From positions 82,955 through 146,954 of the forward strand of contig JARVKI010000103.1 of NCBI GenBank assembly GCA_036674765.1: DNA of 64,000 nucleotides. Direction: 5' to 3'. Positions within the stretch are counted from its first letter, which is position 1, and each line of letters opens with the position of its first letter. A program made the translations under genes and the position numbers. Below the pieces are notes generated by a model. It did no database searches, was not told the DNA's origin, and saw only the letters and a program-made list of their open reading frames with translations. Below are positions 22,992 to 33,256 of the stretch, in pieces. This DNA comes from Seiridium cupressi (taxonomy: Eukaryota > Ascomycota > Sordariomycetes > Amphisphaeriales > Sporocadaceae).

Positions 22992-23919
22992 TGCGGGTTC
23001 GGGTCGTTATTAATCTTGCAATCACTGCGCTAATAATCAAGTATTTCGTCACAAGAAGTGTGGACTCTGTGGAGAGACTTGTACCACCCTAAAGTAATCT
23101 CAGTCTGGAATTGAGGTATCACCAAATGTCTTCCGGAAGGCAACACGGCTATAAAGCAGCATGCTTATGAGACGTGGGTACGATAATTGGCGTTCTCCCT
23201 TGACCCATCCATTCCGCGAATTGTTCACCTTATTGCAATATGGATATAGCCGAGGCGCATCGATTGATATGCCCTGTTTGAGTTGCGCATAAGCGTACTA
23301 AACGACACCAAAAACGCCTTTCACGCAATGGCCAGCCGACAAGGAAATCGCTAGTAATAGTGATCATCAGATTGCTAAATTCTATTTGTTGTACTAAATT
23401 CTTTCGTCAGAGCGACGCATTGGCCGTTTAGATATCTGAACTATGCTGTCTTTCGAGGGTTCTCAGCCGCCATGATTCGACCATTGGCTGAAGAGACCGC
23501 GTAGAATCTTGTGATCTGACAAAGACTTACGCCAAGATAACCAAATCCTTCTTACTCTTGGCGCGCCACAATTCGATTCCACCGGCCAGTGATGTTAATT
23601 CTTCTTCGTGTCATTGTACCATCGTATATTCCTTCACCGTCTTTGCTTGGCTCAGAACGCCTAAATGGACTGCCAAGTGTAAAGAGTTCAAGGATCATTT
23701 GGTTACACGACGCATCAATTCGGATATTGTATTCATGGCAACAGAGTTTCGCATGTGGTTCAGACCACTCCAAAGCATTCATCTATAAATAGAGAGCTGT
23801 TCCCTTATGGATGGAACTATGAAATTACCGTCGTCAGCTCCCAACCTTAACACTTGTGATCCACCTCATCTTCTAAACAAAAGCAATCCCGCGAATCAGT
23901 TCAGACCTCATTGATCATC
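22992..23919. other. Intergenic stretch, no supported gene
   Basis: Normal composition returns at once after the transposon. Short frames at 23552-23792 overlap on both strands and resemble nothing I know. The final part probably contains the promoter and leader of the small secreted protein. Confidence 0.5.
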
Positions 23920-24099
23920 ATGTCGAGACTGTCAATATTCTCTCTCGCTATCGCGCTTATCGCGACGGCTGCAGCTCAAGAAAGCCAACCGTGCGGACTA
24001 AAAATTGCACCCTGCCCAGAGGGCCAGACTTGTGTGCCAAACGACCCCACATGCACCAACATTAATGTCTGCCTTGGTACCTGCACAGTACCAGTCTAA
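23920..24099 (+). CDS. Small secreted six-cysteine protein
   Basis: Single exon, 59 aa from the ATG at 23920; an ATG nine bases upstream (23911) would add three residues, but the later start gives a compact signal peptide. Residues 1-20 (MSRLSIFSLAIALIATAAAQ) look like a signal peptide. The mature part of about 39 aa has six cysteines (25, 32, 38, 45, 51, 55), enough for three disulfides, and the motif CG-x2-I-x-PCPEGQTCV. The same motif occurs twice in looser form in the protein at 29488-29853. Features fit an apoplastic effector or small defence-type protein, but no function can be assigned. It lies under 1 kb from the end of the retrotransposon, a typical setting for fast-evolving secreted genes. 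Confidence 0.75.
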   Translation: MSRLSIFSLAIALIATAAAQESQPCGLKIAPCPEGQTCVPNDPTCTNINVCLGTCTVPV

Positions 24100-26687
24100 G
24101 TGGCCTCCCAGCGAAGGCACCACGACTCATATGCGTTCTGCAGGCATGTCTCGACGCCTGAGATTTGTCAATCAATCATGGTTACATCGAGGATCTATTT
24201 CATGGGGACTATCATGAAGCTTGGGACAAGTGCGGGATTTGTTCTGCAGCAGAGGATGATTCGAGGTGTGAGACATCAACGGGAAGGGGTGCCTAATTAA
24301 ATGCAGACGCGGAGTAAAATGTTCTTCTATCAGGTATTACTCACGGCCCTCGATTCAAATCCGGCTGTTGTTGTTGTTCTGTTAAACAAATCCGGCGGTT
24401 AGGTAAAAGCCGGTAAAGCCGAGCATTTCACCACATGTTGCGAGTAGCACTGGGTAAATTTGGAAGATAATACAGAACATTAAAAGCCTCGTACTTTTGA
24501 GATAGTAGTCAAATAGAATACGTTGGGACGAGGGCAGCCAAGGCGACGTCGTGACATATAAAACTATGTGACGGAAGCGATTCTCCACGATGTTATCATA
24601 ATTACTGACCATATTAATACACCGCTCCGAAATTAAAATTTGACATCAATCGGATAATGTTCCTTTTGCCGCCTCCAACAAGTTTTAAAGTACCTTCTTC
24701 TGTGCCCTTAAGGTCATGGTGAAGAATGCGGTCATTTTAGAACAGGAATAGCCTAACTAGTCTGCTTCCATAATCCACCTGTACCGTATGTTACGACAGC
24801 TGAAGTCTTGTTCGTCAAATCAATATCGATAGGATTCATTGATAGTCCTCAATCATTGCTTCAGTTTCGACATAGTCGGCAAAATAAAGCCTGACAACGG
24901 GCTTGCGAGTGAAGATGCTCTGTGCGGAGGCATTGGGTCCGTGCTGGCTGACATAAAAAATGAAATTAAACATCTTGTCCACCCTCGGAAATCTTTTTGT
25001 AGATATACGCAGAGGTAATAATTTTATTCTTTGTTGCGAATCAATCTTCTAGCTTCTCTGAAACTGACAGCCTGAGAAGAAAATTCTTCTGCAGCCCGAC
25101 CGACTCCTTGAAGTTGATTTCCTTGGGTGTCGTGATTGTCGTGACTTTGGTACCCGCAGTGAGTTTCGGGTCGTGGGACAAGAGACAATAAGTCACTGGT
25201 CCTCCGACAGGACGTCTGACGATGTTGCCCATGGATTCATCGATGGCGATATCATATATGAACTGATACGTGGTTCAGAGCATAGCCCACGCTATTTTAA
25301 CCTTGTAGATAAGCAAGAAAGAATCGCGTAGGTCTATTCCTCCAAGTGCAGCTTTGTAACTTCGTCCGCCTGCAGACTCTCACTTACCTTTCCTAGCTAC
25401 ATCAACAAGTATGCTGGCAGGCATAGACGCCTGAGCGAGTTCAAGTTTGGATTTCAGGGTTAATCAGAATTATAATCTTTTTAACAGGGCCCGGACATGC
25501 TCAAGCTATGATCGATCCTGTCCAAGTCGAGAGGGACAATTGATACCAACACTACTTCCTCGAGTTGCTAGATAAAATATAGCTCCAAAATCAATATTCG
25601 TGGTTCACAAAACCATTCTTGACATATACCTTGTGGGTGCATGATCATATCTCCTTGATCACTGAATTGGAGAAAACCCGATTCTACATTGTGATCTTCA
25701 TGATACTGCCCAAGCATTCTTATTTCTCATTCGCCCTCGATTGTTTCCCTAGGTAATTACGGATTGAATTTATCGTCTCATCTCTGATGAACTCCTCTCT
25801 CTCTTTCTTCAGCATTATTTAAAGCGCTGTTATACGGTAGATCTGGTGTTGAACATTTAAATCAATATTTTGCGATGGGCCTCTATTTCTCTATTCAAAT
25901 CTCTCGGCATCGAATTGGCCACGTATAAATAAATAATGACGTCTCTTCAAGTCGGATTTAAGAACTCTTAAGTAGAAATTCTAGCAACCATTGCCCAGCT
26001 AGAAGCTCGTGATTGCATATGTCAGGGACGTGGGATTGAGTCCTACCTTTCTCGATGTATTGATGAATATTGGATTGGAAGCCGGGGATCACGTCGGCTG
26101 TGGTTCAAGCTGCAATTGTTCAGATGGAGTATCAGTCATGCACGTGACGTGGCTGGTGCTGTGGCAGATTGACTGCTCTTGGTAACACCACCATTTCATC
26201 ACTCGAGCTATCCTTGGTATTCCCCACGACACGGAGAAAAATGGGGAGGCAAGAAGGAATCGGGTTAGAAAATGGTGCGCAGACCGGGACCGCTGCTCCA
26301 CTACACCCGTTATCAGTCTTCAATCAGCGTGAGCGAGCTCAGAAGCCTAGTAACGTTTCATTATCCCTGGACGCCGGCAAATAACCATGCGAGCTGGGTC
26401 GAATCAGGATCGCTGCATTTGCGAGGTTGAAGATATCGACAAGCATCAAAGCTCAGTCCTTATCTATTTATTGACAGCCAAAATGGAGATGCCACTAGAA
26501 AGTCGGAACAGTCCGAAGCACTCGGGATGGTTTAATTGAAGCCCCGAGCGACCATGTCGCAACGTTCTGGAGATAAGGAAACTGCTTCTTCCCGGATGCA
26601 CAGAGGGCGCCCTGATTTCCCGATTTATCGAGTCTCTACTCTACTCGATCCATTGCGATTTGGCAGGTTATCGTATCAAACGCTTAG
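24100..26687. other. Intergenic stretch with GATA sites at its right end
   Basis: No supported gene in 2.6 kb. Only short frames with no domain are seen. The last 230 bases hold three GATAA/TTATC motifs in front of the siderophore transporter (annotated separately). Confidence 0.45.
26460..26672 (+). promoter_or_regulatory. GATA-motif cluster upstream of siderophore transporter
   Basis: TTATC at 26460-26464, GATAA at 26572-26576 and TTATC at 26668-26672, all within 230 bp of the transporter start. Fungal GATA repressors of the SreA type bind such cores upstream of iron-uptake genes. GATAA is short, and three copies could arise by chance, so iron control is only inferred. Confidence 0.35.
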
Positions 26688-29117
26688 ATGACATTCACAG
26701 ACAAAGTGAGGAGCGCATTCCGTCCGCTGCCTCGTAATTCAGCGACTGAACACCATGTCACCGAAAGCAGTTCCAACGGCGCCCATTCGGATGAGAAGGG
26801 CACATCAGGAGCAATTCCGATCCAATATGCAAATACTGTAGAAGTCGGCGTGTCGGCGATCGATGCCACTCAGGCGGTTTGGGGCAATAAAGGTCTCCGT
26901 CTTGTCATCCTTGGGTAAGTTCTCTTTGTGATCAACTTTATGAGCTATCTTAACCATGCTAAAGGCTTGCGATGATCATGATTCGATTGTAAGTCTGTCC
27001 AACAAGATGGCGTTCGCACGCAGTCTAACATAAATAAGCGAACTTGACAATAGTACGGTCTATGTGTATAACAACTACTCAACTTCGTCATTTAGTCAGC
27101 TGTCCACCCTGGGTACTTTGAGCACGGCCACAACAATTATCTTCGCCGTAGTCAAACCGCCAATTGCGAAGATCTCCAATGTGATCGGCCGTGGCTACAC
27201 CTTGATTTTCACCATAAGCTGCTACCTGTTGGCGTATATTCTCATGGCATCAGCCAGTAACATTGGACCCTACGCTGCCGGGTTGGTCTTCTACAACGTT
27301 GGCCAATCCGGGACGAATGTCATGACTGTAAGCAAAGCGTACTGTTCTTATAGCACGGGAATATTGCCAACCAAGACTCGCATATCAGAACGTCATCCTG
27401 TCTGATATCACAAGTCCGCGCTGGAGAGGCTTGGCTATTGGGTTATCCTACTTCCCATTCTTGATCACCCCATGGGTGTCTGCATTCATCGCTGAAAGTG
27501 TTGTTGCAGAAAACGGGATTGGGTGGAGATGGGGAATTGGGATGTTTGCCATACGTATGTTGATGGGAGTTTTATTGTACCTTATGAATTTCATCGAGTC
27601 TAGCTGGCTAACTTCCAGATCCTAGTTATGCCATTCGGAGCATCTTTCATCATTGGCACCCTACTCTACTACAGCCGAAAGGCTAAGAAACTCGGTGTGC
27701 TCGAAACAAGAAAGATCAATTTCTATGAATTCTGCTCGGAGATTGACCTTGGGGGTATTTGTTTCTTAGGCGGATTTGTCTGCCTACTATTGCCTCTCAC
27801 AGTCGCGGCACAACTGACTGATGGATGGAGAACCCCTTGGATCATCGCACTGCTCGTTGTTGGAGTGATCCTGCTTGTCTGCCTTCCACTATACGAAACG
27901 CGTATGGCGCTATACCCTATTGTACCAGTCAGCTATTTCAAAAATTCTACAATAACGTTGTCGTGCCTACTAATAGCTCTGGACTCGGTACGTCTTACCC
28001 TTGAGCTATGAACTATACGAAAATGACATTCCACATATTGTTTCGCAAACTTTTACGCAGTAGTGTGCTACAGGTCCAAAGGCGTAACTGATAACTCGCA
28101 TGTCTTAGGTCGGATTCAGTGCCACTCACACATATCTTTACGCGTGGAGTACAGTAAGCTACAATTTGGATACCAGAACTGCCACATTCTTGGTATACAC
28201 AAACGGGGTCATGCAATGCCTCGTTGGTATCTTCGCAGGGTGGTACATGTTCCGGACTGGTCGTTACAAATGGATGGTCATGGCAGGAACATGCCTGCGC
28301 CTCATGGGGTATGGTATCATGCTTCGACTACGAACCCAAGATAGCACAATCGGCGAGCTTTTCGGTCAGTAGCTCATACAGGGCACCGGCAGTGGGATCA
28401 TCTCCACTGCTCTTCTTGTAGCTCCCACAGTCGTCGTCCCCCGAGCTCAGATAGCGCAAGTCCTAGCTCTTGTGTTTTGTTGCAGTTTCTTGGGCTCCAG
28501 CATTGGCGCAACAATTGCCGGAGCCATATACACGAACACAATGCGAGAGGAGCTTTGGAAGTGGCTGGGAGACCAGGGTACGGCAGAGATGGTCAACATG
28601 CTTTACAACTCTATCACTGGTGTATTGCCCGAGTCGGGCTCAGCCGACCGGATCGCCATCGACAATGCGGTAAGTCGATATCAAAACGTTGGCTTTATCA
28701 GTCCACTGCATTTGGTCTAATTATATATCCGCGCAACAGTACTCTCAAGTCATCACTTACATCACTTACGCTGCCATTGGTGCATCGATCCCGCCCGTAA
28801 CACTTGGGGTCTTCTTGCCGAATTTCGAGCTGCCCCGGTAAGTCAGCGTACTTGACACCGCCAATGCATACTTGCTCAACTGATATCTCAGGGACCGCGC
28901 CGACATTATTGCCGGGTCACACACCTATGCACCTCAGGATGAGCACGCCCCAGCAGAGATCAGCGAGAAGAAAGCCGAAGTAGACTACAGGGGGTCACCT
29001 CCATTGATAGCAAAAGTAAAGAACAAAAAGCCTAGAGCAGGGCAATTGGAGCATCCGCACGAGCTCTCGCACTTGCAGGTACCAGAATTCCGGCAAGCAC
29101 AGCTACTACATGCATGA
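26688..29117 (+). pseudogene. Siderophore-iron transporter (SIT/ARN, MFS) with in-frame stop
   Basis: Proton symporter family that imports ferric siderophores across the plasma membrane; 14 TM segments expected. Eight exons: 26688-26914, 26965-26988 (24-nt microexon), 27039-27327, 27389-27554, 27626-27987, 28109-28669, 28740-28837, 28892-29117; phases close throughout, total 650 aa. Family landmarks: ELDNSTVYVYNNYSTSSF in TM1-loop, SDITSPRWRGLAIGLSY, GTGSGIISTALLVAP, and AGAIYTNTMREELW near the end. The exon 6 frame is broken by one TAG (28370-28372) in ELFGQ-stop-LIQGTGSG, where relatives as I recall them carry Gln; CAG to TAG is a C-to-T change at CpA. Everything downstream remains in the same frame, so the loss may be recent, a sequencing error, or leaky (TAG followed by C). 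Specific siderophore unknown. Confidence 0.85.
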
Positions 29118-29487
29118 GACGACTTTACGCTAAGCTTTCATTGAAGTCGATTTTGATAATCTGTCCATTTCAGCAACGGCCTACTTTATATGGTATCGAG
29201 GCACTAGCAACCAGGATCAGATAGCAGATTCATCATTCCACAGTCTCCCTAAATTTTTCAAATTGAACCGCGATGCGCGATAAAGAACCAGAATGAATTG
29301 TATACAGGAACCCTAAAATAACAGACGGATGAATCTATTTCCCAAACATCCCTGGATGGTTGACTGCCCTTCCATGTCATCTCCTAGTTATCTCTCATCA
29401 CCCCATTGACGATAAAATAAGTGCACCACTGCCCTTTCTATCCTCCCTAAACTAACCGTATCCTGACGAGACAGCACTTGATTATAC
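29118..29487. other. Convergent intergenic gap
   Basis: About 370 bp between the convergent ends of the siderophore transporter and the Cys-rich protein gene. It probably carries both 3' ends; no other feature seen. Confidence 0.5.
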
Positions 29488-29853
29488 TCAAGCGGGGAGT
29501 GGAAAAAGGCACACCCCAATGCAGTCAGCACCTCCCTGATTCGGATCGCAGTCATCGCGCGGCCAGTCGTAGCACTTCGCCGTCCCAGTGGTTGAGAAGC
29601 ATTCTTCCCCGATGATGCCGCCGCACATCACGGGTTTGTCCGGCAGGCAGATACCCGGTAAATCCGTAACACCCGGCTTGCGCGGATCAGGCTCTACACA
29701 TTGATAGCCGTCGGGGCACACTTGCGGATCTATGACTTTTCCGCCACAACGTTGGTATTTCTGTATGGGACCCTCCTGGCGGGGTTGGAAGGGAGTGCTG
29801 CGAGCAAATGAAGATGCCGCAAAAGCAAGGAGGACGGCTGGAACGAGCTGCAT
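29488..29853 (-). CDS. Secreted ten-cysteine protein with two CGG modules
   Basis: Single exon, 121 aa. The frame is open upstream, but the ATG at 29853 is chosen because it starts a signal peptide (MQLVPAVLLAFAASSFARS). The mature protein has ten cysteines: 36, 46, 52, 69, 77, 85, 94, 102, 111, 115. It reads as two related modules: the first starts CGGKVIDPQVCPDGYQCV, the second CGGIIGEEC and then CYDWPRDDCDPNQGGADC. I recall small fungal secreted proteins with a CGG-x-x-G-x-x-C...DDPRDDCDPxxGGADCxGIC pattern, which the second module fits. The six-cysteine protein at 23920 resembles the first module. No enzyme motif is present; an extracellular role (effector or protein binding) is inferred. 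Confidence 0.75.
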   Translation of the reverse strand: MQLVPAVLLAFAASSFARSTPFQPRQEGPIQKYQRCGGKVIDPQVCPDGYQCVEPDPRKPGVTDLPGICLPDKPVMCGGIIGEECFSTTGTAKCYDWPRDDCDPNQGGADCIGVCLFPLPA

Positions 29854-31720
29854 TTTGATATGAGTCGTGTCTGGTGGAAGAGAAGCCGGAATAACGCCTG
29901 GGATTTTATTTGAGTTTAGTATGCTGAGAACGTTAATTGTCGGAAAGTTATCCCTATTTATATTTTTGGAGCAAGGAGTGATAGACTTCCCTTCGCTCCG
30001 AGAAAGCCCTGGCTCCACAGCCTTTCGGGCCCATAATGAGTAAGATTCACTACAACGAGCAGCTAAGAGAGCAGCTAAGATCATTCACTGATTGGAGCAA
30101 ATGATACATAAAGTCTGGCATCACTTCTTAGCCGAGGCAGAATCACTTGGCTGATGAATATCTGACGCTGGCGGAAATCTGACCTTGACCCCGTGCACTC
30201 GTATAAGATCCTTTCATTCCGACAGCCGATCAGTCCCTAGCGCATATCATTGAGTCTTACGTAAAATGGCAGCTTACATTACTCTGCTTATTGAAATGAA
30301 TTCATTTGGCATGTCCCCGGCCTCTTTGCCAAGCCATTCTTATGAGCCACAATCGACTGTTAATTCCTAAACGAAACGTGGCGGGATTGTTTTCTGATAT
30401 CAGCTGACGCAGGCTTTTCACATTTTCCCAATATCACATGCTGCGATGGTACGGTCTGGCAGGACCATATGGCTGGAGAAGGCCGCCGCGCTACAACTCA
30501 AATCCATATGATCAGCGCCAGGGCTTGTCCGATGGACCAATAGGTACGGTCCCATATCCACGAGCGTCAGATCAAGGAGTGTAATCCGGGGGCTTCCCAA
30601 CCCAACCATAGTTTAGAAGCAAGTCGCATTACTTTACCTATATTCCCGGATACGATCCGGCCATGTACTTTCCAATCAGTATTCAGCTCAGGTTGCCAAG
30701 TTAATCTGAGGCACCTTACCAAGCGCCAAAACCGCAGCCACGGGGCATTTGGCCAGTGATTTCAGCATTACCTAAGGCTAATCAAAATCCAAGTTACATA
30801 CAAAAAGTTCACTGCCCTGCAACGACCGCCCTAACAGGCATTCTTTGTATGCGATTAGAAGAAGTTATTTTATGTGGACCAGCAACCCACGATCGGAAAT
30901 TGTAATGACTAGTGCAGGAGCCAAGTAGATGCAGCCTCAAAGACAGCGTATCAATAACGAACTGGTAATTCTGAAATGTGCGACACAAGGTTCTGATGGT
31001 ACACCGTTATAGGAGTGATTGTATGCGGTTGGTACTCCTTACGTTTCCGTCGAGCGCTGCCACCCTGCCTACAATGTACAGGCCAGTATTCAGAGATGGT
31101 ATCGGTACCTACTTGTAACAAAGATAAGTATTGTGTTAGGTTCGAATCCCATCAGCGCTATCCACAGGAGGTCGCAGTGCTCCCTATCTTTTATCTTTCA
31201 GCACTCGCACCACGCCAGCCCCACTATATACACTAATTACAGCGGCAATCGAACCAGCGACAATGAACTGCATGTGTTACGAAATGCTCTGGCTGCCATG
31301 GTCCATCGAGGCGGAATGTGCTCTTGTCGCTCTCGGTTTAGAGCCACGCGCAGCCGTCCCAGTTTAATCACTGTGGCAACGTCGTCCAACGCCAAAGCCA
31401 TGCGAACCCGGGAGATGTTCGGCCTACAAAATGGCGAGTATATCCACACACCACGGCCCCCCATCCGTCACAACCAGTAATCAGCCAATGACCAAGTCAC
31501 CTGCCGCTCTATTTTTCAGGCCGATGTTCAAGTTGGACTAATTATAATGGACTCGGTCCCCTGTAACCGGGATACACACTGGGCCCTGGTGGTGTCTCCG
31601 CTCCCCAGCGCGGGGAAGCATCCACTAACCGTTGGAGTGCTATGGAATGTAAACTACGGGTGCGCAATGCTTTCTATAAGTTGTCGGGCAGCTCAGCCAA
31701 CCTCGACCCGACCAAATTTC
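29854..31720. other. Intergenic stretch, no supported gene
   Basis: No convincing gene in about 1.9 kb. A minus-strand frame at 30418-30609 and overlapping frames at 31019-31480 have no recognised domain. The lipase frame extends open to 31547 but its extra N-terminus does not look coding. Confidence 0.45.
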
Positions 31721-33256
31721 ATGCGAGACTATTACGATGGCGGCGTCCTCAGTTCTGCCGTTGCCATCATGTTTCTACACGTGTCACTTCTGCTAGCTAG
31801 CATTCGGCCCACACTTACACAAAGATTCCCAACGGCCGTGGTTCAGAACAACACATTCAATGCAACACATGGTCCGTACAACCCAACTACAGCCTGGAAT
31901 AGGATCCTCGAAGCCAACCTCTCAGAAGGATTGTCTGAGGCCGTCTTGACAGCAGTCAATTTTGAACGCTCAAATTGGGCCGGGGATTCAGTTCGACTGG
32001 ACCCATTTTACACAGATGTCCCACTGAATTGGACGGCCTCCCCCGCAGGCTCGGTTATCAAGGTGGAGGAGCGCACTAACACGTCCCTCTATTCTATCGC
32101 ACCTTCGCTTGCCATTTCGAGGCTCATATTCACCACCAAGACGCTCAATGGGACCGTTATTCCCGCATCGGCCTTTGTCCTGTGGCCTTGGGTGCCACGT
32201 CAATTCACTGGGCAAGGAGCAACCTCGAGTTCTCCCCAAACGTCCGGCATTCCAGTGATCGCATGGGGCCATGGCACTTCCGGCTGGTCCGCGGAATGTG
32301 GGCCGAGCCATATCCGTCACCTCTGGTATCAATTCATGATCTTCACAGCAGCCACACAGGGGTACGTGGTTGTCGCCCCGGACTATGCCGGGTTAGGTCT
32401 TGGTCATGACGGGCAGGGAAACGCGATACCGCATCCGTACCTGGTCACCGAAGCACAGGGCAACGATCTTCTGTATGCCGTCAAGGCCGCGCAGAAAGCC
32501 TGGCCCATTCTCGGAGATCGTTATGTGGTGATGGGCCACTCGCAAGGAGGTGGAGCTGCGTGGGGTGCCGCGAGAGTGCTTGCCGGGAACGGATCAGACG
32601 TCGAGGAGCTGAAGCGAGGCTACCTCGGGACTGTCGCTGGGTCGCCATGGACCTCATTCCGTACGTCGCTAGAACTGGTGCAGACCAGTACAGATCTCAA
32701 TTCCATCGTGTCACGGGTCGCCACGGGCGTGGCATCAGTCTTCCCGTCCTTCTCTCTGGGCGACTGGCTCACGGATAAAGGCAAACGGGTCGTGACGCTA
32801 TTGCAAGATCTGCAGGGCTGCCAATCTGTGGCGGTCGAACTTTTCACCACTTCTGATCTTATCCGCAATGACTGGAATCAGACCTGGTACTTCGATGCGT
32901 TCGACAAATTGAACTCGAACATAGGGAAGCCGCTCCTGGGGCCGATGCTCATCCTGCAAGGAACTGGCGACTCGTCCGTGGATATAACTGGCGTTTCAGC
33001 TGCTTTCAATGATACATGTGAGGCCTTCCCGGATACACAGATAAAGTTTGTCACATTCGACGGGGTCAGTCATAGCCCCGCCATGTTTTCGGGGCAGCAA
33101 ACCTGGCTCAAGTGGATTGATGCTAGATTTGAAGGAAAAGACGCCGGCTCCGGCTGTCGGCGAACCGACCTCGAGCCAATCCGTGCCGTGGCGGATTATC
33201 AGAAGGATCGAAACTGGTTCCTCGAGTGGACTCCCTTCTCTTACACTACTGCATAG
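31721..33256 (+). CDS. Secreted lipase-like alpha/beta hydrolase
   Basis: Single exon, 511 aa from the ATG at 31721; the frame is open back to 31547 and a further ATG at 31769 also begins a signal-like segment. The 31721 start is preferred because it places an Arg before a 15-residue hydrophobic stretch (AVAIMFLHVSLLLAS). The protein resembles the fungal secretory lipase family (Candida LIP type). The apparent catalytic triad is Ser274 in GHSQGGG (codon 32540-32542), Asp417 in GTGDSSVD (32969-32971) and His451 in GVSHSP (33071-33073). Other landmarks are the WGHGTSG oxyanion region and VVAPDYAGLG. Several N-x-S/T sequons support secretion. Likely hydrolyses acyl esters outside the cell; the natural substrate is unknown. 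No intron and no sign of damage. Confidence 0.85.
   Translation: MRDYYDGGVLSSAVAIMFLHVSLLLASIRPTLTQRFPTAVVQNNTFNATHGPYNPTTAWNRILEANLSEGLSEAVLTAVNFERSNWAGDSVRLDPFYTDVPLNWTASPAGSVIKVEERTNTSLYSIAPSLAISRLIFTTKTLNGTVIPASAFVLWPWVPRQFTGQGATSSSPQTSGIPVIAWGHGTSGWSAECGPSHIRHLWYQFMIFTAATQGYVVVAPDYAGLGLGHDGQGNAIPHPYLVTEAQGNDLLYAVKAAQKAWPILGDRYVVMGHSQGGGAAWGAARVLAGNGSDVEELKRGYLGTVAGSPWTSFRTSLELVQTSTDLNSIVSRVATGVASVFPSFSLGDWLTDKGKRVVTLLQDLQGCQSVAVELFTTSDLIRNDWNQTWYFDAFDKLNSNIGKPLLGPMLILQGTGDSSVDITGVSAAFNDTCEAFPDTQIKFVTFDGVSHSPAMFSGQQTWLKWIDARFEGKDAGSGCRRTDLEPIRAVADYQKDRNWFLEWTPFSYTTA

Noticed and set aside
31139..31149. GGTTCGAATCC resembles a tRNA B box
   Set aside because: The flanking bases do not pair into a T-stem and no A box or acceptor stem could be found.
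31547..31720. Upstream ATG of the lipase frame
   Set aside because: It would bury the hydrophobic signal segment about 70 residues inside the protein; later ATGs give a proper secretion signal.
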